From assembly GCA_002070265.1 (NCBI GenBank), contig MWCX01000016.1:1-64000 (forward strand): a stretch of DNA of 64,000 bases. The letters run 5' to 3'. Of the stretch, positions 25,774-34,510 are shown one piece after another; within the stretch, counting starts at the first letter, position 1, and each line of letters starts with the position of its first letter. This stretch comes from Bacteroidetes bacterium ADurb.Bin174 (GTDB taxonomy: Bacteria > Bacteroidota > Bacteroidia > Bacteroidales > Paludibacteraceae). The notes under the pieces are model-generated. The model was given only the letters and a program-made list of their open reading frames with translations. It ran no database searches and was not told where the DNA came from. The position numbers were made by a program, and so were the translations under genes.

Positions 25774-26388
25774 TTATTTTTTATTTTTCTTTATCTTTTG
25801 CACTACTCCCAATTTCTTCTTCGCTGCCTTCTTGGGGGAGGCATTCGGATCATACAACATCCCCGTACACAGGCAGTATCTTCGGTTGGTACGCAGCAAT
25901 ATGTCATAGTTCACACAACCTTTGCATCCTAGCCAGAACGCTTCATCGTCGGTGAGTTCAGCAAAGGTTACCGGGCGATATCCTAGTTCAGTATTGATTT
26001 TCATCACTGCCGCACTGGTCGTCAGACCAATGATTTTTGCGCCGGGAAATTTTTTCTTCGATAATTCAAAGGCTTTGGCTTTGATGCGCTTGGCTACACC
26101 AAGCCCTCTGTATTCCTCCACGACTATCAACCCGGAGTTGGCAACAAATTGTTTATTTGCCCAACTTTCTATGTAGCAAAATCCGGCAAATTTATCCCCA
26201 TCCAATGCAATGATAGCCTTACCTTCTTTTTTTATCTTCTCAGCAATGTACTCCGGTGAGCGGCGGGCTATACCTGTACCGCGCTTAGCTGCCGAGTCGG
26301 CAATGGTCTCTAATATTATATCTACATAGCCTAGATGGCTTTCATCAGCTATGGTCACAACAATATTGTCTTTTGGTTCCTGTTTCAC
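25774..26388 (-). CDS. GNAT N-acetyltransferase of the arginine cluster
   Basis: The 204-residue protein starts at GTG. Its acetyl-CoA site is VVEEYRGLGVAKRIKAKAF (V-x-x-x-x-R-G-x-G motif), followed by KIIGLTTSAAVMKINTELGYRPV. A Cys-rich segment (GCKGCVNYDILLRTNRRYCLC) and a lysine-rich tail end it. Its place between argR and argG suggests N-acetylation of glutamate or ornithine for arginine synthesis, an assignment from context only. Spacing is 58 bp to argG and 30 bp to argR, consistent with one transcript. Confidence 0.8.
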   Translation of the reverse strand: MKQEPKDNIVVTIADESHLGYVDIILETIADSAAKRGTGIARRSPEYIAEKIKKEGKAIIALDGDKFAGFCYIESWANKQFVANSGLIVVEEYRGLGVAKRIKAKAFELSKKKFPGAKIIGLTTSAAVMKINTELGYRPVTFAELTDDEAFWLGCKGCVNYDILLRTNRRYCLCTGMLYDPNASPKKAAKKKLGVVQKIKKNKK

Positions 26389-26418
26389 AATGTACGCAAA
26401 TTAACAAAACAACTTTTT

Positions 26419-26901
26419 TTACCTTTTACTCTCGTTTTTATCAACAAAAATCACCTGCATCAGAGAGGAAATCTGATCCCTTCTGACACCATCGCGAGGA
26501 ATGATCAATATGGTGTCGTCTCCCGCAATGGTACCCAATACTTCTTCCGCTCCTTTGTTGTCGATGTCCCAGGCTATAGCAGACGCATATCCCGGTTTGG
26601 TTTTTATGACGGCAAGATTACCCGAAAATTCCAAACTCAACACAGCACCGTGCGAACTTTCTTCGTTCAGGGTTCCTTGCGGACTGACAGTCTTGGTGGT
26701 GGGGGGCAATACATACTTATAAGTTCCGTTTTCCAGGGGCGTTTTGGAGACTTTCAATTGCTTCAAGTCGCGCGATAAGGTCGCCTGTGTAACGTATAAA
26801 TCCTTTTCATTCAACAAAGCAAGCAGCTCCTCTTGATTAGATACTACCGAAGAGCGGAGAATTTCTGTGATAATTTGCAAACGATTCCTTTTGTTCTTCA
26901 T
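26419..26901 (-). CDS. argR: Arginine repressor ArgR
   Basis: The 160-residue protein has the N-terminal winged helix (QIITEILRSSVVSNQEELLALL; TQATLSRDLKQLKV) and the C-terminal trimerisation and arginine-binding domain (AIAWDIDNKGAEEVLGTIAGDDTILII). Bound to arginine it represses arginine genes. It leads the argR-GNAT-argG run. A near-palindromic ARG-box-like site lies upstream, consistent with autoregulation. Confidence 0.95.
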   Translation of the reverse strand: MKNKRNRLQIITEILRSSVVSNQEELLALLNEKDLYVTQATLSRDLKQLKVSKTPLENGTYKYVLPPTTKTVSPQGTLNEESSHGAVLSLEFSGNLAVIKTKPGYASAIAWDIDNKGAEEVLGTIAGDDTILIIPRDGVRRDQISSLMQVIFVDKNESKR

Positions 26902-26957
26902 CTTGTAATTTTTACTGTAAAAAACCAGATAAATGCATAATTATTTATTAAGCGCCG

Positions 26958-27010
26958 CAAATATACAGTTATTTTTTGTATATTCGATCAAATTTGTGAA
27001 TAATATTTCA
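26958..27010 (-). promoter_or_regulatory. argR promoter with ARG-box-like palindrome
   Basis: On the minus strand a -7 box TATATTTG (26958-26965) lies 57 bp before argR. TGAATAATATTTCA (26997-27010) differs by one base from a perfect TGAAT-N4-ATTCA ARG box. The distance fits an operator just upstream of the promoter. A clear TTG at 19-20 bp spacing is missing. Confidence 0.45.
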
Positions 27011-27055
27011 TCTGTTTGTTTATTATTTTTAGTTGTCAGATGGAACCTTTGACGA

Positions 27056-27096
27056 TTAAAATAATCATTAAACATATAAAGTAATGATTATTTTAA
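27056..27096. repeat. 15-bp perfect inverted repeat in the argR-uvrA intergenic region
   Basis: TTAAAATAATCATTA (27056-27070) and its exact complement (27082-27096) enclose an 11-nt loop. It lies between the divergent argR and uvrA genes, so it is not a terminator of either. It may be an operator or a cruciform. The rest of 26902-27507 holds repeat A3 and a degenerate tract. Confidence 0.6.
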
Positions 27097-27131
27097 CCGT
27101 GTCGGTTTCATGTGGTTGTGTTTTATGTATC

Positions 27132-27310
27132 TTCATTTTTTTGTCTTGATACAAAAAAACGAAGCAAAAAAAATCAAGACTGTGCCTGCTTCGCTCAAAA
27201 AACTTACGCTCGATTGACTAAATCGTTCAAACTCGCAACTTCGTTGCTCAAACATGAACGATTTTTAACGTCAATCTTACTTATTTTTTGGCTCACCAGG
27301 CAAGGTCGGT
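27132..27310 (+). repeat. Repeat family A, copy A3
   Basis: Hairpin 1 is GTCTTGAT...ATCAAGAC. Hairpin 2 is GATTGAC + ATCGTTCA pairing with TGAACGAT + GTCAATC, inner stem GCAAC-TTC-GTTGC. Compared with A1, inner-stem bases change on both sides and keep pairing. A 77-codon plus-strand frame over it is a by-product of the repeat. Confidence 0.75.
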
Positions 27311-27449
27311 TTGTGTTGTGCAACTTAACTCCGGAATTCGTGTAAATCTGCGAATCTTATCAGCGTTAATCTGCGAGAAACCTACCTCGCGACCCCGGAA
27401 CACGCACCACGCACCTCGTGAACACGGAACACGTACCCCGCAACAACCA

Positions 27450-27480
27450 TTGACCATTAATAATTATTCCCTTATCTTTG
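27450..27480 (+). promoter_or_regulatory. Promoter of uvrA
   Basis: TTG at 27450-27452, a 20-bp spacer and TATCTTTG at 27473-27480, 27 bp before the uvrA ATG. No LexA-like palindrome is apparent. Confidence 0.75.
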
Positions 27481-27507
27481 CGGATTGGTCAAAATTGAAA
27501 TCCGTCT

Positions 27508-30500
27508 ATGTCTGTTGAAAATAATTCAAACCATATTATCGTCAAAGGCGCCCGCGTTCATAACCTCAAAAATATAGATGTAAAAATACCGCGCGACAAA
27601 TTGGTTGTAGTTACGGGTTTGTCCGGTTCCGGTAAGACGTCCCTGGTGTTTGATACCCTTTATGCTGAAGGGCAACGGCGTTATGTGGAAAGTCTGTCTG
27701 CTTATGCCCGTCAATTTTTGGGACGCATGAGCAAGCCGGAAGTTGATTATATCAAAGGCATTCCTCCTGCCATTGCCATTGAGCAAAAGGTAAATACACG
27801 TAATCCGCGCTCTACGGTTGGGACTTCTACCGAAATATACGAATACATCAAACTATTGTATGCAAGAATCGGTAAAACATATTCTCCGGTTTCAGGTGAT
27901 TTGGTGAAAAAGCATGAAGCACAAGATGTTGTGGAAGCTGCCATACAGTTTCCTGAAGGCACACGTTTGATGATTCTGACCGAAGTAAATGCAGGGAAAC
28001 AGTCTTTACGCGAGGCATTGGATGTTTTGTTGAAAAAGGGTTTCAGCAGGGTTCAAATCAATGGAGATACCTTTACCATTCAGGAATTACTTGCTCAGGA
28101 AACAATCACGGGCGAAAAGATGTATTTGATTATTGATCGGTTGACGGTTGATATGGCGCAGGAGGGTATCAGTCGTTTGACAGATTCAGTGGAGACCGCA
28201 TTTGCTGAAGGGAGTGGAGCTTGTGTACTAAAAGTTTTTTTAGCTGATGAAACAAAGACTTTACATTTCTCCAAATGTTTTGAAGCCGACGGTATTGAGT
28301 TCGAAGTGCCGACTGTGCACACTTTCAGTTTCAATTCGCCCATAGGTGCTTGTCCCGTTTGCGAAGGTTTCGGCAGGGTTATCGGCATTGATGAAGATTT
28401 GGTGGTGCCCAACAAATCACTTTCTGTGTATGAAGATGCGATTTTTTGCTGGCGGGGAGAAGTTATGGGTGAATGGAAGAAAGAATTTTTGCGTGCTGCT
28501 CCCAAGTTTAATTTCCCTGTCCACAAACCCTATCATGAATTGACGGACGAACAAAAACAAGTATTATGGAATGGCAATCAGTATTTCTACGGCATTAACG
28601 CTTTCTTTGATATGCTGAAAGCCAATCAGTATAAAATTCAATACCGGGTGATGCTTGCCCGCTACAGGGGCAAAACCATTTGTCCCGAATGCCGGGGGAC
28701 TCGCTTGAAAAAAGAAGCTTCATATATTCGTGTTTCCGGAAAATCAATCAATGAGTTGGTGCAGATGTCTATTGTTAAGCTGAAAGATTTTTTTGACAAT
28801 ATTCAGTTAGATAAACACGATGCAGCTATTGCAGAAAGACTTTTAATTGAAATCAACAATCGCTTGCAGTTTTTGTTGGATGTCGGTTTGGGCTACCTGA
28901 CTTTGAATCGTTTGTCGAACAGCCTTTCCGGTGGAGAAAGCCAGCGTATCAATTTGGTTACCTCCTTGGGAAATAGCTTGGTTGGTTCTTTATATATTTT
29001 GGATGAACCGAGTATCGGGTTGCATCCGCGTGATACGCATCAATTGATAGAGGTTCTGTTGCGTTTGAGAGATATAGGTAATACGGTTGTTGTGGTGGAA
29101 CATGACGAAGAAATTATGCGTGCAGCGGATTATTTGATTGATATTGGTCCTGAAGCGGGAAGGAAGGGGGGAGAGATTGTGTATGAGGGGAAGCCCCCTA
29201 AATCCCCCAAGGGGGACTTTTTGGGGATTGCAGAAAACAAAAATTTTGCTTATCAAACAGCTGATCCTATTCTTTATGGAAAGTTGAAGGAACTGGCTAA
29301 GCAACATAGGGTAAATCCTACGCCGGCAGAAGACCTTTTGTGGACTTTTTTGAGTAATAAAAAACTGGAAGGTTATAAGTTTAGGAGACAGCATGTTATA
29401 GGAGATATCATAGTAGATTTTGTGAATCTTGAACAGCAATTGGTTGTTGAAATAGATGGTAAATATCACGAAGATAAAGAGATAATTGAATATGACAATC
29501 TCAGAACAGCATGGTTGGAAAGTCAAGGCTACAAAGTAATCCGTTTTACAAATGATGAGGTTTTTCAAAATACCGACCAAGTCTTAACAAAAATCTCCCA
29601 AACTTTGCACGCACCAAAGTCCCCCTTGGGGGATTTAGGGGGCTACACCATTAAATATCTCCTAGGTTTAGAAACCATCCCGACTCCCTTACATCGCCGC
29701 AAGTGGAATAATTATATTGAGATTTTAGATGCCAGAGAGAACAATTTAAAAGGCATCAATGTGAAGTTTCCTCTAAATGTGATGACGGTGGTAACAGGAG
29801 TGAGCGGTTCCGGAAAATCTTCCTTAGTGAAGTCGGTTTTTTATGAAGCACTCAAAAAATATTATGAGGATGTAGCTGATAAAAGCGGTCAGCTTGACAA
29901 TCTCAAAGGCTCTATGCATCTGATCAAGGGCATTGAGATGGTTGACCAAAATCCCATAGGGCGGTCATCGCGTTCTAACCCCGTGACATATATCAAAGCC
30001 TATGATGAAATACGTAATCTCTTTGCGGATCAGCAGTTATCCAAACAAATGGGTTACAAAGCTTCACATTTTTCTTTTAATACTCCTGGAGGAAGATGCG
30101 AGGAGTGTAAGGGTGAAGGAACCGTGACGGTCGAAATGCAATTTATGGCTGATTTGGTCTTGGAATGTGATCATTGTCACGGTAAGCGTTTTCAGCAAGA
30201 TGTGTTGGAAGTGCGATATAAGGGGGTTAATATTCACGATGTACTTGAGATGACTGTAAATCAGGCGATTGAGTTTTTCACCGAATACACCGGAAGTACG
30301 CAAAAGAAAATTGTAAAACGTCTGAAACCTTTGCAGGATGTAGGTATAGGGTATGTAAAACTGGGACAATCATCCGACACCCTTTCCGGCGGAGAAAGTC
30401 AGCGTGTAAAGTTGGCTTCATTTTTAGCTTTGGAAAAAACAGAACCGACTATTTTTGTTTTTGATGAACCCACTACCGGTTTACATTTTCACGACATCAA

Positions 30501-30717
30501 AACCCTGCTCAAAGCTTTTGATGCATTGATTGACAAAGGACACACCATCATCATCATTGAGCACAATCCCGAAATTATCAAATCTGCCGATCATATCATA
30601 GATTTGGGTCCGGAAGGAGGTGATGAAGGCGGCTTCGTCGTATTTGAAGGTACGCCGGAAGCACTTGTAAAATGCGAAACTTCTTATACCGGAAGATTTC
30701 TGAAGGGGAAAATTTAG
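27508..30717 (+). CDS. uvrA: Excinuclease ABC subunit A carrying an in-frame DUF559 insertion
   Basis: UvrA finds DNA lesions in nucleotide excision repair. All core parts are present: Walker A I (GLSGSGKTS, 37-45), zinc-site Cys pairs CPVC and CPEC, signature [12 protein letters not shown], Walker [16 protein letters not shown]; then domain II Walker [11 protein letters not shown], zinc-site pairs CEEC and [16 protein letters not shown] and [14 protein letters not shown]. The protein is 1069 residues, about 130-150 longer than usual, because residues about 562-713 are a complete DUF559 endonuclease element placed between VYEGKP and [10 protein letters not shown], the linker between the ABC halves. 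The frame is kept, so a functional UvrA is possible. Confidence 0.95.
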   Translation: MSVENNSNHIIVKGARVHNLKNIDVKIPRDKLVVVTGLSGSGKTSLVFDTLYAEGQRRYVESLSAYARQFLGRMSKPEVDYIKGIPPAIAIEQKVNTRNPRSTVGTSTEIYEYIKLLYARIGKTYSPVSGDLVKKHEAQDVVEAAIQFPEGTRLMILTEVNAGKQSLREALDVLLKKGFSRVQINGDTFTIQELLAQETITGEKMYLIIDRLTVDMAQEGISRLTDSVETAFAEGSGACVLKVFLADETKTLHFSKCFEADGIEFEVPTVHTFSFNSPIGACPVCEGFGRVIGIDEDLVVPNKSLSVYEDAIFCWRGEVMGEWKKEFLRAAPKFNFPVHKPYHELTDEQKQVLWNGNQYFYGINAFFDMLKANQYKIQYRVMLARYRGKTICPECRGTRLKKEASYIRVSGKSINELVQMSIVKLKDFFDNIQLDKHDAAIAERLLIEINNRLQFLLDVGLGYLTLNRLSNSLSGGESQRINLVTSLGNSLVGSLYILDEPSIGLHPRDTHQLIEVLLRLRDIGNTVVVVEHDEEIMRAADYLIDIGPEAGRKGGEIVYEGKPPKSPKGDFLGIAENKNFAYQTADPILYGKLKELAKQHRVNPTPAEDLLWTFLSNKKLEGYKFRRQHVIGDIIVDFVNLEQQLVVEIDGKYHEDKEIIEYDNLRTAWLESQGYKVIRFTNDEVFQNTDQVLTKISQTLHAPKSPLGDLGGYTIKYLLGLETIPTPLHRRKWNNYIEILDARENNLKGINVKFPLNVMTVVTGVSGSGKSSLVKSVFYEALKKYYEDVADKSGQLDNLKGSMHLIKGIEMVDQNPIGRSSRSNPVTYIKAYDEIRNLFADQQLSKQMGYKASHFSFNTPGGRCEECKGEGTVTVEMQFMADLVLECDHCHGKRFQQDVLEVRYKGVNIHDVLEMTVNQAIEFFTEYTGSTQKKIVKRLKPLQDVGIGYVKLGQSSDTLSGGESQRVKLASFLALEKTEPTIFVFDEPTTGLHFHDIKTLLKAFDALIDKGHTIIIIEHNPEIIKSADHIIDLGPEGGDEGGFVVFEGTPEALVKCETSYTGRFLKGKI
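29192..29644 (+). mobile_element. DUF559 endonuclease element with perfect 29-bp inverted repeats, inserted in uvrA
   Basis: The element is 453 bp (151 codons exactly). Its ends are perfect 29-bp inverted repeats (29192-29220 and 29616-29644; outer part AGCCCCCTAAATCCCCCAAG), each containing an inner CCCCC-AA-GGGGG palindrome. It encodes a complete DUF559 (Vsr-like) nuclease: [26 protein letters not shown] with Asp637, VVEIDGKYH with Glu648, and [12 protein letters not shown], numbered in the UvrA fusion. There is no transposase and no intein splicing motif. No target duplication is obvious. The element keeps the uvrA frame, so the nuclease is made as part of UvrA unless cleaved. Confidence 0.85.
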
Positions 30718-30718
30718 T

Positions 30719-31276
30719 TTATTTCAACTCATATTTTAATTTGGCGCCAATGCCATAATGGTAATAGGCGTATTGATGTAGAAAAATCGGATTGTAGAAA
30801 ATTTCAGGCTCCAAATATAACTGCGAATATAAAGGTATAGTTTTGCTGATTTTAATATTCCATCCGATACTATACCTTGGATTGATATTATAAGATGTAA
30901 GTTCTGAATTATTCAATAAGTTTTCCCATCCGACAAAGTAATCAAGATTAAAACCCGTTGATATATTTACAATTTTGGAGTAAAATTTATATGAAACAGG
31001 TATTGAAAGGTACTTTTCTCTGACACGGGAAGTTAGGTATTCTAAATTGATATTATTATAAAATGTTGTATTTCTAATTATTTGTCTGCGATTAAGTTCA
31101 ATTAATAGACCATGAAATTTATGAAATTGTCTTTCGTAAGAAAACGATACATTGTCATGTAACATTTTGCCTTGATTCATTTCACTGACTACACCGAAGC
31201 CAATAAAATTTTTGTGCTGGGCCGTTAAATTTATTGAGAAAAGAATAATACCAAATACTATATGTCTGAGTTTCAT
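30719..31276 (-). CDS. Small outer-membrane beta-barrel-like protein
   Basis: The 185-residue protein has a signal peptide (KLRHIVFGIILFSINLTAQ). The rest alternates polar and hydrophobic residues (YLSIPVSYKFYSK, VNISTGFNLDYFVGW, YGIGAKLKYELK) and ends in a terminal-strand-like LKYELK, as in PorT/OmpW-like small barrels. No specific family is recognised. It converges on uvrA with one base between the stops, and no terminator is visible there. Confidence 0.65.
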   Translation of the reverse strand: MKLRHIVFGIILFSINLTAQHKNFIGFGVVSEMNQGKMLHDNVSFSYERQFHKFHGLLIELNRRQIIRNTTFYNNINLEYLTSRVREKYLSIPVSYKFYSKIVNISTGFNLDYFVGWENLLNNSELTSYNINPRYSIGWNIKISKTIPLYSQLYLEPEIFYNPIFLHQYAYYHYGIGAKLKYELK

Positions 31277-31603
31277 ATGTTATGACAAAATTATGAACTA
31301 AATTTTTCTGTTAAGCATTTTATTTTCCCTTTTTTGATTTGAGGTTGAAACAAAGTAAAATGCTTAATGCGTTTTGAAGCTGCAAATGTAATATAATCTG
31401 CCGAAACACAACAAGAATCTGTCAAAATCCTTATATGATTTTCAAAATTTACTTTGAACAGATTTCTGAGTAAATCAAACAAATTAAATAAACGGTTTGT
31501 GAACTGATTCGGTTTTAAGTTGTCGTCTAATGCCTCCGATGTCCTACCATTTAAATGAGCGGTTTTTATGTTTTACAGGCTTATTAAAGTATGAAAATCG
31601 CCC

Positions 31604-31684
31604 TTATTCTGAAAAAATCATCATAAATCCATTTTTATTCTGAAAAATTTGTATTTTTGTGATGCTTATTCTGAAAAATTTGTA
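31604..31684 (+). promoter_or_regulatory. Three iterons spaced exactly 31 bp, upstream of fic
   Basis: TTATTCTGAAAAA begins at 31604, 31635 and 31666; the second and third copies share 19 bp (through TTTGTA). The last copy ends 5 bp before the fic ATG, so bound protein would block translation start or promoter clearance. The equal spacing, about three helical turns, suggests cooperative binding, perhaps by the AbiEi-like domain of the Fic protein itself. The rest of 31277-31603 shows no supported gene. Confidence 0.6.
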
Positions 31685-31689
31685 GCCAA

Positions 31690-33186
31690 ATGGATTTTAA
31701 TAAAGAAATAATATTCAGCTCGTCAGAACCCAACTTCTCCCGTAAGCTTTCCCAAGCTGAGATTGATGGGAAATTACGAAAAATAGCTCCGCGTATTTAT
31801 ACGACCAATTTGTTGGATGCACCGGAAAATATTATTCGCAGGATTTTTTTTGAAATATTAGCTTGGCGTTTTCCGGAAGCAGTCATCTCGCATCGAAGTG
31901 CCATTGAGCTTAGTCCGACCGAAGAAGGACATTTTTTTATGACTTCATCTTATAACCGCAGGATTACCGACTTACCCGGTTTTACAATCAATATTTATAA
32001 AGGAAAACCTGCATTAAAAAGTGATACAAAGTTCAATGGACTGTACATATCCTCGGAATATCGGTATATGCTTGAAAATCTACAAGTTTCGAGAAAAACG
32101 AAAGACGGAACTGAAAAAATTCTACCTCAGTCAGCCATAGAAGAGCGACTTGAACGTATGATTTTGCTTGGCGGTGAAGAACGTTTGAATGAATTTAGGG
32201 ACAAAACGCGTGAAATTGCGAAGGAACTGGAAATGATGAAAGAGTTTGAAAAATTATCCATCATCATTTCCGCCTTATTAAACACCCATAGTTCCGATTC
32301 ATTAGAAAGTGACACTGCTAAAGCGCGAGCCGCAGGCAATCCTTTTGATAAAAACAGAATAGAATTATTTGAAATACTTTTTGAGCAACTTAAAGACCGT
32401 TTTTTTACGGAAAGACGCGATCGAAATAACAATGAAGCCTCTTTTCGTATGTTTTCTTTCTTTGAAAGTTATTTTTCAAATTATATTGAAGGGACTAAAT
32501 TTGAAATAAATGAAGCCAAGCAGATTGTGGACACTGGTGTAACCATTCCCAAACGCGTGGATGATTCGCACGATATTTTGGGAACATTTGCCGTGCTTTC
32601 CAATCGGCATGAAATGCAAAAATCCCCGCAAACAGCTGATGAACTCATCGTGTTACTTAAACACCGACATCGTATTATGATGAGTGGGCGTCCTGAACTT
32701 AACCCCGGATTATTTAAACAAAAAAACAATCAGGCAGGGAATACCGTGTTTGTTGACTATCGTCACGTAGAAGGCACACTACAATACGGTTTTCGTTATT
32801 TTCAATTATTGAAAGAACCTTTGGCAAAAGCTATTTACATGATGTTTCTCATCAGCGAAGTACATCCATTTTTAGATGGAAACGGACGTATAGCCCGAAT
32901 AATGATGAATGCAGAACTGGTATGTGGCGAACAATCCCGTATTATCATTCCCACAGTGTTTCGGGAAGATTATTTATTAGCATTGCGTAAATTATCTCGA
33001 AAAAAAGACCCCGAAACCTATATCCGGATAATGGAAAAACTACACCATTTCAGTGACAATCTTTACGGACAAGATTTTGATGAACTCAACCGTTACTTGC
33101 AGGCTTCCAATGCTTATGAGGATCCGGAAGAAGGTAAACTGCAATGGATTGACAGAAATTTTTCGTCAAAAAGCGAACTTCTTTAA
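31690..33186 (+). CDS. Fic family protein with AbiEi-like N-terminal domain
   Basis: The 498-residue protein carries the Fic motif HPFLDGNGRIAR (His392), which usually transfers AMP to target proteins. The self-inhibitory motif Ser263-Asn-Tyr-Ile-Glu267-Gly fits (S/T)xxxE(G/N), class II Fic. Residues about 10-110 resemble the winged-helix and adjoining domain of AbiEi-type antitoxins (KIAPRIYTTNLL, AVISHRSAIEL). So one chain could hold a DNA-binding, autorepressing module and an inhibited toxin-like enzyme. Three iterons stand directly before the start. It is monocistronic; gph follows from its own promoter. Confidence 0.88.
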   Translation: MDFNKEIIFSSSEPNFSRKLSQAEIDGKLRKIAPRIYTTNLLDAPENIIRRIFFEILAWRFPEAVISHRSAIELSPTEEGHFFMTSSYNRRITDLPGFTINIYKGKPALKSDTKFNGLYISSEYRYMLENLQVSRKTKDGTEKILPQSAIEERLERMILLGGEERLNEFRDKTREIAKELEMMKEFEKLSIIISALLNTHSSDSLESDTAKARAAGNPFDKNRIELFEILFEQLKDRFFTERRDRNNNEASFRMFSFFESYFSNYIEGTKFEINEAKQIVDTGVTIPKRVDDSHDILGTFAVLSNRHEMQKSPQTADELIVLLKHRHRIMMSGRPELNPGLFKQKNNQAGNTVFVDYRHVEGTLQYGFRYFQLLKEPLAKAIYMMFLISEVHPFLDGNGRIARIMMNAELVCGEQSRIIIPTVFREDYLLALRKLSRKKDPETYIRIMEKLHHFSDNLYGQDFDELNRYLQASNAYEDPEEGKLQWIDRNFSSKSELL

Positions 33187-33227
33187 TAGCTGGATCAACA
33201 AACACCCAAATGATAAAGAATAATTGA

Positions 33228-33235
33228 TATCTTTG
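33228..33235 (+). promoter_or_regulatory. -7 box of gph
   Basis: TATCTTTG lies 25 bp before the ATG of the HAD phosphatase gene. No good TTG is found at the usual distance, so confidence is limited. Confidence 0.5.
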
Positions 33236-33260
33236 CTAGCTAAAATTTCATAACATCATC

Positions 33261-33914
33261 ATGACGGACAAACTTATCATATTTGATTTAGACGGTACCC
33301 TTTTGGATACCATAGAAGATTTAGCAAATGCCATTAATTATGCTTTGAGACAATTTAATTTTCCCGAATTTGAAACTGAGAAGTTTCGACTTTTTGTGGG
33401 TAATGGGCTTAATAAGCTGATTGAGCGTGTTTTGCCTGAAGAACATAAAAATGAAGATGTCATCTCCATGGTGAAGCATGAATTTTTCAAATACTATTTG
33501 TTGCATGCCGATGATTGTACAAAGCCCTATCCGGGTATCCCCGAATTACTTGTAAAATTGCAAGATGCAGGTTATAAGCTTGGGGTAGCGTCCAACAAAC
33601 CGCATCAGCCAACGGTGGATTTGGTAAAACATTATTTTCCGGAGATTAATTTTGTACGGGTATTTGGTCAGCGTGACGATGTTCCGGTGAAGCCCGCTCC
33701 CGATATCCTCAATGAAATACTAGCTGATGCAGGTGTACGTAAAAGTGATACTGTTTTTGTGGGTGATTCCGGCGTAGATGCCTTGACTGCGGCCTGTGCT
33801 GAAGTCGGGTTTATCGGTGTGTTATGGGGCTTTCGGACAAAAACCGAACTTGAAGAACACGGAGCAGTGCGTTTTGCAAGTGAGCCCTGGGAAATTGAAG
33901 AGTTGTTGACTTAA
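33261..33914 (+). CDS. gph: HAD family hydrolase, phosphoglycolate phosphatase-like
   Basis: The 217-residue HAD phosphatase has motif I FDLDGTLLDT at residue 8, a C1 cap, motif II VASNKP, the motif III lysine in VKPAPDI and motif IV FVGDSGVDALTA. It best fits the Gph group, which removes 2-phosphoglycolate formed in DNA repair or oxygenase side reactions; other phosphosugar substrates are possible. Immediately after its stop lie duplicated gene fragments. Confidence 0.85.
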   Translation: MTDKLIIFDLDGTLLDTIEDLANAINYALRQFNFPEFETEKFRLFVGNGLNKLIERVLPEEHKNEDVISMVKHEFFKYYLLHADDCTKPYPGIPELLVKLQDAGYKLGVASNKPHQPTVDLVKHYFPEINFVRVFGQRDDVPVKPAPDILNEILADAGVRKSDTVFVGDSGVDALTAACAEVGFIGVLWGFRTKTELEEHGAVRFASEPWEIEELLT

Positions 33915-33923
33915 TTAGAATTT

Positions 33924-33996
33924 GGACCGGAGTTTTTACGTTCAACCTCTACTTCTATTCCTTCATCTTTAAAGGCTTTCTGTATCAGTCCGCCGG
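33924..33996 (-). pseudogene. 73-bp duplicated internal fragment of mgsA
   Basis: This 73-bp stretch matches 40874-40946 inside mgsA at 72 of 73 positions, in the same orientation, and reads GLIQKAFKDEGIEVEVERKN. Neither end of mgsA is present. The near identity points to a recent event. It joins directly to a fragment of a BspA-like T9SS tail. Confidence 0.85.
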
Positions 33997-34000
33997 CGAA

Positions 34001-34332
34001 GTGTTTAATTCCGAGAAAAAGGCAATCTGCTATGCTGACAGCACTATCGTTAAAGAAGAAGTAAAGATAAATAAAGATTTTACCCATAGGCATATATAAA
34101 CTCAATACCTACACACCATCAACCTCTACCCTAATCTTGTAAATGACATCCTGCATATACAGGGAGAGCAAGCAGTTACTGCCGTACGTATATCCATAAT
34201 GTAAACGGCGCCGCCGTAGCCCAAATAGGCGAAAATCTAAGTGAAATCAACCTTGCCCATCTGCCTGCCGGTATCTATATGGTACGTGTAGAGACAGTGG
34301 AAAAGGTTAACACGATAAGGATAATTAAATAA
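34001..34332 (+). pseudogene. Decayed C-terminus of a BspA-like T9SS protein
   Basis: Translation gives VFNSEKKAICYADSTIVK, a stop, LYPNLVNDILHIQGEQAVTA, then a frameshift and NLAHLPAGIYMVRVETVEKV to a TAA at 34330-34332. It is homologous to the last 110 residues of the giant surface protein at 5245 (VFNPTQKAICYANGTIVKD... LPAGIYMVRA). One in-frame stop and one frameshift mark it as dead. Confidence 0.8.
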
Positions 34333-34361
34333 AAAGTATATTTAGAGAAGAGGCTGTTTTA

Positions 34362-34487
34362 TAACGGTTACGTGTATGAGTAGTGGCGGAATATGGGGCA
34401 CTTTCCTGTCAAGATACGATGAACTTGATGCGAGGTAGAACGCTTGAATGCTCCACAACCCCCGCCATTACTTATACACGATGTTAC
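34362..34487. repeat. Palindromic boundary element E1
   Basis: The arms TAACGG...CGTGTATGAGTAGTGGCGG (34362-34389) and CCGCCATTACTTATACACG...GTTA (34462-34486) pair almost fully. The loop contains TTCCTGTCAAGATACGAT and TAGAACGCTTGAAT, which is homologous to the loop of E2 at 37538-37665 although the arms differ. E1 and E2 bracket the RecQ-like gene pair. Overall shape recalls integron attC sites (folded arms ending TAAC/GTTA). Confidence 0.75.
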
Positions 34488-34510
34488 TGGCTGGTGTTTA
34501 TTTTTCATCT

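Noticed and set aside
27112..27345. A 77-codon frame, with similar frames at 42039-42239 and 45610-45822, looks like a conserved small protein family (KKNQDCA...FKLATSLL).
   Set aside because: The similarity comes from repeat family A. Base changes preserve hairpin pairing rather than codons, and two copies extend into unrelated flanks.
27508..30717. The uvrA insert could be an intein.
   Set aside because: The ends are encoded by inverted repeats. No N-terminal Cys/Ser splice block and no C-terminal His-Asn followed by Cys/Ser/Thr are present.
31291..31482. A 63-codon minus-strand frame upstream of fic.
   Set aside because: It shows no domain and no promoter, and it covers a 28-bp segment shared with the mgsA flank, so it is likely noncoding.
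33911..34105. A 64-codon minus-strand frame with MgsA-like sequence.
   Set aside because: The similarity is a 73-bp duplicated fragment; the rest of the frame is antisense to the dead surface-protein tail.
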